This document shows positions 1 through 8,550 of a DNA stretch of 37,084 bases, piece after piece; within the stretch, counting starts at the first letter, position 1; every line of letters starts with the position of its first letter. This stretch comes from Marinobacter pelagius (GTDB lineage: Bacteria; Pseudomonadota; Gammaproteobacteria; Pseudomonadales; Oleiphilaceae). Under the pieces are notes generated by a model. It saw nothing but the letters and a program-made list of their open reading frames with translations, was not told the origin of the DNA and ran no database searches. A program made the position numbers and the translations under genes. The stretch is from the NCBI RefSeq assembly GCF_003315345.1, contig NZ_QNRO01000030.1:1-37084 (forward strand). Direction: 5' to 3'.

Positions 1-1922
1 GTTTTTTCCTGGGCGGTCTGCTGCTGCGCCTCCTGCTTTGGTGTTTCCATCGAATTAGCCTCCCTTGCTTGAGCCTGGGAACGGCTCTGGCTCTGCTCCT
101 GAACCTCCTGGCTCTGGTAAACCTTCGCCTGGGTATGGATCGCCTCCAGGCGCTGGGAAACGGCGTTGGCTTGCTCTTGGGTCGGGTGGTCGGAATGCCA
201 CATCATGCGGCCGTCCTCCTGGCCGACATAAACGCCAAAGAATTGCGCTTCCTCGGCTGGAGCTTCCTCTATGTACTTCTCGCCGTTGTCGTCCTCGAAC
301 TCTTGGCAGCCGCGCACCTGCGTGGTGCCGTTCCAGGTTTCGATCTCGGCATTCAGCAACGGCTGAACGCCGTACTCGCCAGGCACCTGCATGGTCATGG
401 CCACGGCGTTGAGTCCTTCGCCGGTCATGCGACCGTCGCGCACCTCGGCCAAGCCAGCCGCCAGGCGATTGATATATCCAGCCTGCTGCTCGGCCAGCTC
501 CTGGTCTGGATAGACACCACCGGGCAGCTCGTTCTCGTCGTCATGCGTGACCAGAATCCAATGCCCGGCCCGTTCGCCGTATGCCTCCGGGTCGTCGGCC
601 AGTTGCCACGGATGGGCGGCCAGTCCCTGCCCGGCCTCCAGGCGCTGGTTTACTTGCTGCTCCAGCATCGGCGTGATTGCCTTCTTGATCGCGTCGGACT
701 GCCATTCGGGATCGGACGTAAAGCCCGTGCCCTCGACTCGCTGGCCGTCTACGCTGGTCAGCGCCTTGCCATCGCCGGGCATCAGCTCGGTCTGCATCGG
801 TAGGGCTTCGCCGTCGCGCTCATAGCGCACTACCATAGCCCCTTCTTCTTCCTCGGAACGGGCCAGGGTGGCGGTGATTCCAAAGCTCTTGGCTGTGGCT
901 TCCAGGTTGCGCCAGGAATCTATGGACTTGTAGCCCTCCAGTGCTTCCTGGCTGGCTTCCTCCAACTCGGCCACCAGTTGTTCCTGGACCTGGGCTTTTT
1001 CCAGGGTCTGTTCCTGCTCTTGAACCAGCCCCTGCATGAAGTCCACGATTTTTTCCGCATCCCTTGAGGCGCGGAAAATCTCGTTCGGATCTTCCTTCAA
1101 TGCCTTGATCCAGCTCCCGATATAAGCGGTGTGTTGGCCAGGGTCATGGCCTATTCCCAGCTCGGTTCCCAGCATATAGCTGGACAGCTCGGCCCGCAGC
1201 TCCTCTTTGGCGTACCCCTCTGAACCAAATGGGTGTGACAGGTCACGATCCAGGCGCGAAGGGTGGCCAGTCCAGTGGCCGACTTCGTGCAATGCCGTGG
1301 CATAGTAGTTATCCGCTGACGGGAATTGTCCTTTCGGCGGCAGGTGGATCTGGTCGGTGCTGGGACGATAGAAAGCCCGGTCGTTTTGGTCGTGGTGGAT
1401 GCTCGCACCGGAAGCCTCCAGCATCTGCTCGGCCGCTTGATGCCGTTCCCACTCCGGCTTTTCCTTGCGAGGCGGAAGCGGCGGCATTCCGTCGATCTGC
1501 GAGGCATGGAATACCACGGCATGAAACACCTTCGGCCGCTCCAGCTCGACGTTTCGATACTGCTTTTTCCCCTCATCATCCAGGACCGGCTTACCCTGGT
1601 CGTCCTTGACCAGTTGTTTCTCCCTGAATTGCCAGTATTGAACCACGGACCCCTTTTCGCCTTTCCGTACCTGTGCGCCCAGCTCTTTGGCTTGCTTGTA
1701 GGTACACCAGCGCGGATCGTCGCCCTTCTGCATCATGGACAGGTAAACGCTGTTCCAGCCGCGATATGGCTTGCCGGTCAGGGCGTTGGTCGGCCGGTCG
1801 GGTTGCTGGCCTGGCTCCCACGGTTTAATCCAGGGCGCGGTGCCTTCCTCCAGCGCCTTTATGACTTCCTCGGCCACCCGTTCATGGTATGGCTGTTTCG
1901 GTTGTCCTTTCTTCTGTGCCAT
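1..1922 (-). CDS. traC: TraC, N-terminal part: ArdC-like antirestriction and metallopeptidase domain (continues at 37084-35735)
   Basis: This open frame starts at ATG 1922-1920 and reads off the window at base 1. Because bases 1-95 equal 36990-37084, it continues in frame into 37084-35735, giving about 1058 residues, close to the 1061 of RP4 TraC1. Residues 1 to about 300 resemble the ArdC single-strand DNA-binding antirestriction domain. They carry a zincin motif, HEVGH, at about residues 212-216 (HExxH, zinc ligands and catalytic Glu). The middle (about 330-620) is Glu/Gln-rich and probably a flexible linker. In RP4, TraC is exported with the DNA and primes complementary-strand synthesis in the recipient. 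The start overlaps the upstream stop as TAATG, implying translational coupling. An internal ATG at 50-48 (METPK) could give a shorter primase-only form. That is my inference, by analogy with the two TraC products of RP4. Confidence 0.88.
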   Translation of the reverse strand, partial: MAQKKGQPKQPYHERVAEEVIKALEEGTAPWIKPWEPGQQPDRPTNALTGKPYRGWNSVYLSMMQKGDDPRWCTYKQAKELGAQVRKGEKGSVVQYWQFREKQLVKDDQGKPVLDDEGKKQYRNVELERPKVFHAVVFHASQIDGMPPLPPRKEKPEWERHQAAEQMLEASGASIHHDQNDRAFYRPSTDQIHLPPKGQFPSADNYYATALHEVGHWTGHPSRLDRDLSHPFGSEGYAKEELRAELSSYMLGTELGIGHDPGQHTAYIGSWIKALKEDPNEIFRASRDAEKIVDFMQGLVQEQEQTLEKAQVQEQLVAELEEASQEALEGYKSIDSWRNLEATAKSFGITATLARSEEEEGAMVVRYERDGEALPMQTELMPGDGKALTSVDGQRVEGTGFTSDPEWQSDAIKKAITPMLEQQVNQRLEAGQGLAAHPWQLADDPEAYGERAGHWILVTHDDENELPGGVYPDQELAEQQAGYINRLAAGLAEVRDGRMTGEGLNAVAMTMQVPGEYGVQPLLNAEIETWNGTTQVRGCQEFEDDNGEKYIEEAPAEEAQFFGVYVGQEDGRMMWHSDHPTQEQANAVSQRLEAIHTQAKVYQSQEVQEQSQSRSQAQAREANSMETPKQEAQQQTAQEK

Positions 1923-2743
1923 TACTCTGCCTCCCTCGGATCTGTGCTCGCCTCCATAGCGTCTTCCAGGCTCAGGGCGTCTTCTTCAAATGCCCCCATT
2001 TCGTCCGCCTCGTCCGGCTCAAATTCGATGGAAATGCCGGGCACGGCATCCATGAAATTAGCCTTCACCTCTGTGGTGTCGATAGCGTCCAGTTCTTCCC
2101 TGCTCGGAGACTGGTCTTGGTCTTCTCGGTTTTCCATGTCGTTACCTTCCTCACTTGTTGGAGTTGACGAAGGGTAATAACCCTCCGGTGGTGTCCAGCT
2201 AATGCCGGTCGGGGATCGCATAGCCTCGTTGGCACTTGCTGGGGTTCCAGGCTGACCGGCCAGGGTGGCGGTTGCAGCCGGGTTCTGGCCGTAGTAACGG
2301 GCCACATACCCGTTGCTAAAGCCGCTAGAAAAATTGCCCGTGTTGTAGGCGGACAGCGCCGCCTGTAGGGCTGATTCGCCTTGGCCGAACTCTTGAACGG
2401 CGCGTTCGTAGGACTCGCTCAGGATGGTGGCACCGGCCTGAATGTTCGCGCAGGGCGTGAACAGGGCTTGCAGGCTGTCCTGCTCGATGCCGAGCCATTC
2501 CAGGTTTGCGCTGTTGATCTGCATTAGCCCCATATCGACGGTGTGCCCGGCCTCGATGTACTGGAGTGCGATGCGGGCCGCCTGCTCCGGTGTCTCGGGG
2601 ATCGGCGGCCGTGGGGCACGCTCCTGGCCCGGCAGGCGGTTGACGTTGATTGCCAGGGGATTGCCGCTGCTCTCGACGCGGATGATCTCCTGGACGGTCT
2701 GAGGCGCCACGTCAGGGGCGCATATGGCGATAAGCTCGATCAT
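1922..2743 (-). CDS. VirB1/TrbN-type lytic transglycosylase
   Basis: This 273-residue protein should open peptidoglycan so that the mating channel can be assembled. The N-terminal 150 residues have the SLT fold pattern of VirB1. They include IIRVESSGNPLAINVN with catalytic Glu at residue 24, the VDMGLMQIN block near 80, and an AYNTGNF-like C-terminal block of the domain. The C-terminal 100 residues are acidic and low in complexity (EEGNDMENREDQDQ and similar). No clear signal peptide is seen. I chose ATG 2743 because GGAGG lies 12 bases upstream and it overlaps the traB stop as ATGA. A longer frame from 2836 exists but has no such support. The stop overlaps the traC start as TAATG. Confidence 0.85.
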   Translation of the reverse strand: MIELIAICAPDVAPQTVQEIIRVESSGNPLAINVNRLPGQERAPRPPIPETPEQAARIALQYIEAGHTVDMGLMQINSANLEWLGIEQDSLQALFTPCANIQAGATILSESYERAVQEFGQGESALQAALSAYNTGNFSSGFSNGYVARYYGQNPAATATLAGQPGTPASANEAMRSPTGISWTPPEGYYPSSTPTSEEGNDMENREDQDQSPSREELDAIDTTEVKANFMDAVPGISIEFEPDEADEMGAFEEDALSLEDAMEASTDPREAE

Positions 2744-3906
2744 CGGTTGTAGGCCTCCACTAACGGGATCTCGAACAGTCGCGCCCATGACTGCATGGCG
2801 TGACGCTGTGAACGGTGGATTGACTCGGGTGCCCACCAGGTGCTGGCAATCGAAACCAGCAGCTCGGGCTGCTCCTGGATGGAATGCAGCACCGGCCAGA
2901 CCAGGAGGGCTTCATAGCAGACCAGGATCGCGGCTCGCTGACCGGCCACGGTGACGGTGCCCTTCTGCTCCAGCCACTGCGGAACGGCGCTGGCGTCGTC
3001 CCACGGCCGCCACATTCCAACGGGAATCGGGGTGCGCTGCCGGTATGCAATCCGGGAGCCTTCGGCTGTCACTTCAACCAGGGCGGTGTTGTATTCGTTG
3101 CCGGTGGTCGGCTCGTATGCCCCCATCAGCACGGTGTGGCCCGGCAAGTCGGCCAGCAGGCGCTGCCATTCGGCACTGGCCTGACTGTTCCAGGTGCCGC
3201 CTACCGTCTCCGGCAGCACATGCACCGGGCCGGTGTCGTCGGTGGCCACCAGGGACTGCATGGACCAATGGCGGCGGATTTCCTCCATCGGGTCGCGCTG
3301 CGCGCTCGATCCAACGCCAAAATGGAAATGGGTGTTGTGGCCACTCCAGCCGCTGGGGATCTCGACGGGCGCGGTGAACATGGCACCCACGGCCAGGAGC
3401 GGAACAAACGCGGCGGCGGCATGAATCAGCGGACGCTTCCAGGCCAGCAGCATTGCCAGGCCAACGGTGGCCACCAGACCGAGCCAGCCGCTGCCAGGGA
3501 ACAGCCAACCGGCTGCGGTGACGGGGTGCGCCCATCCCACCAGGCCAGCCGGGGGGACGATCAGGGCCAGCAGCATCACCGGCAGCAGCAGCACGCGGAC
3601 AGCCGGGGAGCGGTGCCAGCAAGCCAGACCTGCCAGGCCGGTGAACAGGCCAGCAGCCAGCCAAAGAGCCAGACCGTGGGCCAGGTTCGTGCCGAAAAAC
3701 TCCGCAATGCCGGGGATAAGCCCCCGGCTCGCGGCGGTGGTGTACGCCATGACGACCAGCCCAGCCGTCCACCGGCTGCGGGCCGAGGCCCACAATACCG
3801 GCATCAGAATGGCGGTGCCCTGCGCCCAGCCAAGGGCCGGGCTTCCCCATCCGAGGATGCCCAGTGCGGCGGACGCGGCGACGGTGATAATACTGGCCCA
3901 GCTCAT
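2740..3906 (-). CDS. traB: TraB-like membrane protein with nitrilase/apolipoprotein N-acyltransferase fold
   Basis: This 388-residue protein has about five or six hydrophobic segments in residues 1-180, followed by a periplasmic CN-hydrolase domain, as in RP4 TraB. Of the nitrilase triad, Glu233 (VLPETV) and Cys330 (ILVCYEALL) are present. The position usually held by Lys in Lnt (before the PFGE-like turn, here RQRTPIPVG) is Gln290, so the triad looks incomplete. The exact role of TraB in IncP transfer is not settled; it is encoded among mating-pair genes. The start overlaps the topB stop as TAATG, and the stop overlaps the transglycosylase start as ATGA. Confidence 0.8.
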   Translation of the reverse strand: MSWASIITVAASAALGILGWGSPALGWAQGTAILMPVLWASARSRWTAGLVVMAYTTAASRGLIPGIAEFFGTNLAHGLALWLAAGLFTGLAGLACWHRSPAVRVLLLPVMLLALIVPPAGLVGWAHPVTAAGWLFPGSGWLGLVATVGLAMLLAWKRPLIHAAAAFVPLLAVGAMFTAPVEIPSGWSGHNTHFHFGVGSSAQRDPMEEIRRHWSMQSLVATDDTGPVHVLPETVGGTWNSQASAEWQRLLADLPGHTVLMGAYEPTTGNEYNTALVEVTAEGSRIAYRQRTPIPVGMWRPWDDASAVPQWLEQKGTVTVAGQRAAILVCYEALLVWPVLHSIQEQPELLVSIASTWWAPESIHRSQRHAMQSWARLFEIPLVEAYNR

Positions 3907-6089
3907 TAGTCCTTGATCTCCGGCTTTCCTTTCTTGTCGAACGCCCGGAAGTCACACGCCGGGAAACCACTACAGCCCCACCAGTAGCTGCCCCGTTTTT
4001 TTCCAGGGCGACGGATCAGGCCTTTGCTGCACTTCGGGCAAAGGTGTTCCTCTGAGGGTGCCGCTGCTGCTTTCTTTTTGGCGTTAAAATCGGGCTTTCC
4101 TCGCTTATCGGGGAACGTGGCTTTGCACTCGGGATAGGCGGAACAGCCCCAAAAGAAGCCGCTTTTCCCCTTGCGGCGGCGCAGTGTTCCATTGCCGCAA
4201 GTCGGGCACTCCGGCCCGGTGGCGGCCTTGACTTGAATGCCCTGGCTCTTGATTCGCTCGACTTCCTGGGCAACGTGGTCGGCCACACCTTCCACAAAGT
4301 CCTGCATGGTCATCTGACCGGCTTTGATCTGCTCTTGCTGTTCATGCCAAAGGGCTGTCATGTCGGGCGCTGTTGCGCTCTCCGGCAGCAGGTCGTGGAA
4401 CTCTCGGCCAAGGTCAGTGCTGACCACCTTTTTGCTCTGCTCGGCAATGAAGCCACGTTTCATCAGTTGTTCAATGATCGCGCTTCGTGTTGCAGGGGTG
4501 CCGATGCCGCCGTGTTCGCCCTTCTTCTCCTGGTCTTTCGCCAGCAGCAGTTGCTTGATTCGGGGATCGGTCACGTACTTGGCGACCCTGGCCAGGTCTT
4601 TCAGCAATCCGGCCATTGTGTATCGGGCGGGCGGCTTGGTTTTCTTCTTCTCGCTGGTCGCATCTTCGCAGACCAGGGCGGTGTCCGCTGTCACCCACTC
4701 CAGGCTGTCGCTGGTGTCGGCGTCATCCTGATGAACCTCGTCGTTGTCGGTGTCGCGTGCGTAAAGGCGCTTCCAGCCGTCCAGCGTCGTCACTCGGGAA
4801 GTGGTGCGGAATGCGTAACCGGCAACATCCAGGTTGACCGTGGTTTCCCGGTAAGCGTGTTTCGGGAAGAATTGCGCGATGTAGGCCCGCGCAATCAGTA
4901 GGTACAGCTTTGATTCCTCGTCACTCAGCTTGTCCAGGTCGGCCGTGTTCTCGGTCGGGATGATCGCGTGGTGGGCGCTCACGTTTTTGGAGTTGAATGC
5001 CCTGCTTTTGATGCTCGGATCTCCAGCCTGGGCGGCCTTGCTCAGTACCGGGGCAGTTTGAGCAATCGCGGAAAGCACGGCGGGCGCGTCGTCGTGCTGT
5101 TCATCTGACAGGTATTCGCAATCACTGCGGTTATAAGTGATAAGGCGATGCTTTTCCCTGAGTGATTGGGTCACTTTCAGGGTCTTGTCCGGCGAGAAAC
5201 CGAATTTGCGGGAAGCGTCCGCCTGGAGATTCAGCAGGTTGTAAGGCAGCGGCGGCGCGGCCTCTTTATCTTCGGATTCGGCCCCGGTGACGGTTGCGGT
5301 CTGCCCCTTCACTGCCTCCAGCAACGTGGTGGCATAGGCCTCGTCAATGACGCGCCCCTTTTCGTCAACCGGCGCACCATCAGCCGGTCGATGCTTCGCG
5401 GTGAAGCGGCCACCGTCTCCGGCGAACGTACCGGCCAGGTCATAGTAGTTGTGGGCGCTGTGGCTTTCGTGCGCTCGGTCACGGCGCACCACCAGGCCAA
5501 GAATCGGGGTCTGCACTCGACCAACCGAAAGCACCTGGTCGCCACCGGCAGCGCGGGCCGCAATCGTATAGGCGCGGGTCAGGTTGTAGCCATAAACCTG
5601 GTCCGATACGGAACGGGCCAGGGCGCTCTGGTACAGGCCGTAAAACTCGCTGTTGTCGCGCAGGTTCGCCAGGGCTTTCTGGACGATTTTCTTGTTCAGG
5701 TCGTTGACCAGGATGCGCTGCACCGGCTTGGTGTTCCCGATGTAATCCAGCACCTCGTCCACCAGTAGCTGGCCCTCGTCGTCGGGGTCGCCCGCATGGA
5801 CAATCTCACGCGCCTGCCCGGCCAGCTTCTGAATCAGCTTGATCTGTGATTCCTTGTCGCCAATCGGCTTATGCTCGACGGGCCAGCGCAGGGGCAGGCT
5901 TTCCATGCTCCACTGCTTGGCGGCCGGGTCGTGGTCCTCGGGATCGGTCAGCGTCAGCAGGTGGCCAAAGCACCAGGTAACAACGTCACCGTTATCACAC
6001 CGGATGCAGCCGCCGTCCTTCTTGCCGTTGCCGATGGCATCAGCGATGGCTCGGCCAAGCTCGGGTTTCTCTGCGATAAACAGGCGCAT
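3906..6089 (-). CDS. topB: DNA topoisomerase III (TraE/TopB)
   Basis: This 727-residue type IA topoisomerase matches the RP4 TraE length (about 737). It has an N-terminal Toprim domain with Glu7 (IAEKPE) and DPDDEG at 101-106. The SVGRVQTPILGLVVRRD block is at about 188-204. The active-site Tyr319 lies in LITYNRSDCEYLS. Two C-terminal C4 zinc ribbons (CPTCGNG...WGCSAYPEC and CPKCSKG...WGCSGFPAC) complete the family architecture. It decatenates or unlinks single-stranded passages, probably during transfer replication or resolution of plasmid multimers. The ribosome binding site AAGGAGAG precedes the start. The gene sits 18 bases downstream of traF and its stop overlaps traB. Confidence 0.95.
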   Translation of the reverse strand: MRLFIAEKPELGRAIADAIGNGKKDGGCIRCDNGDVVTWCFGHLLTLTDPEDHDPAAKQWSMESLPLRWPVEHKPIGDKESQIKLIQKLAGQAREIVHAGDPDDEGQLLVDEVLDYIGNTKPVQRILVNDLNKKIVQKALANLRDNSEFYGLYQSALARSVSDQVYGYNLTRAYTIAARAAGGDQVLSVGRVQTPILGLVVRRDRAHESHSAHNYYDLAGTFAGDGGRFTAKHRPADGAPVDEKGRVIDEAYATTLLEAVKGQTATVTGAESEDKEAAPPLPYNLLNLQADASRKFGFSPDKTLKVTQSLREKHRLITYNRSDCEYLSDEQHDDAPAVLSAIAQTAPVLSKAAQAGDPSIKSRAFNSKNVSAHHAIIPTENTADLDKLSDEESKLYLLIARAYIAQFFPKHAYRETTVNLDVAGYAFRTTSRVTTLDGWKRLYARDTDNDEVHQDDADTSDSLEWVTADTALVCEDATSEKKKTKPPARYTMAGLLKDLARVAKYVTDPRIKQLLLAKDQEKKGEHGGIGTPATRSAIIEQLMKRGFIAEQSKKVVSTDLGREFHDLLPESATAPDMTALWHEQQEQIKAGQMTMQDFVEGVADHVAQEVERIKSQGIQVKAATGPECPTCGNGTLRRRKGKSGFFWGCSAYPECKATFPDKRGKPDFNAKKKAAAAPSEEHLCPKCSKGLIRRPGKKRGSYWWGCSGFPACDFRAFDKKGKPEIKD

Positions 6090-6107
6090 GTGATCTCTCC
6101 TTGTCGG

Positions 6108-6650
6108 TTATTCCACCGTCCAGACCGGACGGGCCAGGCCGTAAACCGTGCCCAACGGCACCGGCCCGAAATAGCGTGAATCCCACGAACGGGGGGCATA
6201 GTCAGATAACAGCCAGACCTTGCCCGGCGGCACCTCGCCGGACTCGGGCAGGGGCGGCAGCGCCCTCCCCTCTCCGTCTGTGGTCAGGCGGCTGGTATTG
6301 GCAATGGGCTGGCCGTTGATCGTGATGCCCTCCGGGGTGGCGTTCACAACGTCACCAGGCAGGGCCATCGCAATCTTGAACAGGGGGGCGAAACCACCAG
6401 GGCACCCGAAGCCATAGGGCAGATAGCCACGGTCGCGGGCTTCTGTCTGCACCTCGCTCTGCTCGGGGCAGGCCATAACGATGCTGCCCCGCTCGATCAT
6501 GGCCGGGTCGGTTTCCTCTACCTGGTAGATGCCCATTGGCAGGGATTCGGTCTTGTTCAACCGAAGCCCCGCACTGTGACCAGCAATCAGGCCGCCAACC
6601 AGAAAGGTGGCAACCATGGCGACGGCGGCACGAAAAGCGGTGATCCTCAT
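6108..6650 (-). CDS. traF: TraF, S26-family signal peptidase for conjugative pilin maturation
   Basis: This 180-residue inner-membrane serine protease has a single N-terminal membrane segment (residues 7-25). Catalytic Ser36 lies in TESLPMGIYQV and general-base Lys92 in LFKIAMALPGD, close to Ser37 and Lys89 of RP4 TraF. WLLSDYAPRSWDSRYFGPVP is the usual box E region. In RP4, TraF trims TrbC and cyclises it into the pilin ring. The cognate TrbC here is encoded at 20567-20878. It starts 10 bases after traG. Confidence 0.93.
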   Translation of the reverse strand: MRITAFRAAVAMVATFLVGGLIAGHSAGLRLNKTESLPMGIYQVEETDPAMIERGSIVMACPEQSEVQTEARDRGYLPYGFGCPGGFAPLFKIAMALPGDVVNATPEGITINGQPIANTSRLTTDGEGRALPPLPESGEVPPGKVWLLSDYAPRSWDSRYFGPVPLGTVYGLARPVWTVE

Positions 6651-6660
6651 GCGCCCCCCC

Positions 6661-8550
6661 TTACGCCAGCTTGAACTCAGGTTCTGCCGCCTCAGCGGTC
6701 AGCTCCTGGAACTGCGTGCGGTCACTGGTTTTCGGTGCCGGAACCTTGGCCCTCGCCTGGAAGGTCGGATCTCGGAAGTACAGGATCTGACGGCCATAGA
6801 TCGGCGCGTGGCCAGCCACGAAAATCAGCATGTGGCCCGGCTCGGTAATCTTGTCGTTGGCGTCCTTCACCGCTGCGGGCAGGCGCATCGCTTCATCCGC
6901 CGTAATCAGCGGGCGCTGCACCTCCTGCATGGACTCGCTCACCTGGCCCAGCATGTAGCCGAAGCGTTTGCCGGATACCGTGGTTTGCTTCCGTATCACG
7001 GTGGTCTGGCCGCTCATGCGGGACAGCAAATCAGCGGTTTCAATCTTGTTCGGCGCGTAGGCAATGCGGACATGGCAATTACCCACCAGGCCTTCCTCAC
7101 GGCCGTAAGCCCCGATGATTTGCTGTAGATCCTGGACAATCAGATAGGCTTTCAGGCCGTAACCAGCCATGAATGCCAGGCCTTCCTCGATGACCGGCAG
7201 CCGCTTGAGACTGGCGAACTCGTCAATTAGCAGCAGCAGACGGTGGTTGTAGTGCGCCACACTGCGGCCGTCCTCGAACTCCATTTTTTCCGTCAAGCGG
7301 CGGACGATTTGCGTAATCATCAGGCGAATCAGCGGGCGCAGGCGGTCGGCATCGGACGGACGAACAACCAGGTAAAGGCTTACCGGGTCGTCGTCGTTCA
7401 TCAGGTCACGAATACGGAAGTCGCTGCGACTGGTGTTCTTGGCAACGATGGGATCTCGGTACAGGGTCAGGAAACTGATAGCGGTAGAGACGACGCTGGA
7501 AAGCTCGCGCTCGTCCTTGTTGAGCATTGCCCTGGCTTCCTGAGCCACCAAGGGATGCGGCCCCGCTGGCGTGTGCTGGTACTCCAGCATGTGCTCCAGC
7601 ACCTGGTCGATGGGCATATTCGGGTTGGCCAGCAGCGCACCAACGTCGGCCAGGGTCGCGTTGCGGCCTTCTTCCGCCTTCACCTCATAGCAGCAGTGCA
7701 GGATTGCGCCGGTCAGCAGCGCGTGGCCGGTTTTGGCCCAATGGTCAACCAGGCCTTTGCCGTCCGGGTCAACCAGCATGGTGGCGATGTTCTGAGTATC
7801 GCCAACCTCCTGATCCTCGCCCACGCGGATCTCGGCCAGCGGGTTGAATGCGACACTGGAGCCGTCCGTTGCGGCCGGGTCGAACTTCATCACCTTGTTA
7901 CCGGCGTAATTCTTTCGCCAGCCAGCCGTCAGCGCCCAGTTTTCGCCCTTGATGTCATAGCAAAGAACGCTGCCCTTCCAGGAAAGCAGGGTGGGCAGCA
8001 CCAGGCCCACGCCCTTACCGCTTCGGGTCGGCGCGAACGCCAGGACATGCTCCGGCCCGTTGTGCCGCAAATAGTGCAGCTTTCCGGTTTTGTCGTCCTT
8101 CCAGGCACCGACATAGACGCCTTCATGGGTCTGCTTCTTGCTCTTGGGCAGCAAGCCGCTCTCCTTGATCTCCTTTGGCTCTGCCCAATGCGCCGTGCCG
8201 TGCAGGCCTTCGATTGCCTGGGCACGACGGGACAGGAACACCAGGCCCAGCGCGTAGGCCACCAGGGCCAGCGTGCTGCCTGCCGTAAACAGGGTGACAG
8301 CCCGCTGCATCAGGTCGGTATGAATTGGCCACCAGGCCAGCGCCCAACCGGCCCACCTCCAGGGCCAGTACACACTCCCGAAAATCGGGCTACCCAATGA
8401 AGGGTGATAGTCGAATGCTGCCGCCAGGTACTGCGTGGTGATCGTGCTCACCAGCAGCAGCAGGCCGATAAAAACACCCGCATTAAGCAACACCCTGGAA
8501 AGGGTATTGCGCTCCTTCTTCTGTGAAGCGGAACCTATCGTTTCGCTCAT
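6661..8550 (-). CDS. traG: TraG, VirD4-type coupling protein (T4CP)
   Basis: This 629-residue protein has two N-terminal transmembrane segments (about 20-45 and 85-105). Its cytosolic NTPase domain has Walker A APTRSGKGVG (173-182) and Walker B LLLIDEFAS. It recruits the relaxosome (TraI bound to oriT DNA) to the Trb channel and helps pump the DNA. Length and motifs match RP4 TraG (635). The start overlaps the relaxase stop as ATGA, so relaxase and coupling protein are translationally linked. Confidence 0.95.
   Translation of the reverse strand: MSETIGSASQKKERNTLSRVLLNAGVFIGLLLLVSTITTQYLAAAFDYHPSLGSPIFGSVYWPWRWAGWALAWWPIHTDLMQRAVTLFTAGSTLALVAYALGLVFLSRRAQAIEGLHGTAHWAEPKEIKESGLLPKSKKQTHEGVYVGAWKDDKTGKLHYLRHNGPEHVLAFAPTRSGKGVGLVLPTLLSWKGSVLCYDIKGENWALTAGWRKNYAGNKVMKFDPAATDGSSVAFNPLAEIRVGEDQEVGDTQNIATMLVDPDGKGLVDHWAKTGHALLTGAILHCCYEVKAEEGRNATLADVGALLANPNMPIDQVLEHMLEYQHTPAGPHPLVAQEARAMLNKDERELSSVVSTAISFLTLYRDPIVAKNTSRSDFRIRDLMNDDDPVSLYLVVRPSDADRLRPLIRLMITQIVRRLTEKMEFEDGRSVAHYNHRLLLLIDEFASLKRLPVIEEGLAFMAGYGLKAYLIVQDLQQIIGAYGREEGLVGNCHVRIAYAPNKIETADLLSRMSGQTTVIRKQTTVSGKRFGYMLGQVSESMQEVQRPLITADEAMRLPAAVKDANDKITEPGHMLIFVAGHAPIYGRQILYFRDPTFQARAKVPAPKTSDRTQFQELTAEAAEPEFKLA

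Noticed and set aside
2884..3909. Long plus-strand frames opposite traB, traG (7243-8400) and traC (69-803)
   Set aside because: They are shadows of GC-rich genes: no ribosome binding sites, low-complexity translations, and the minus-strand frames match known families.
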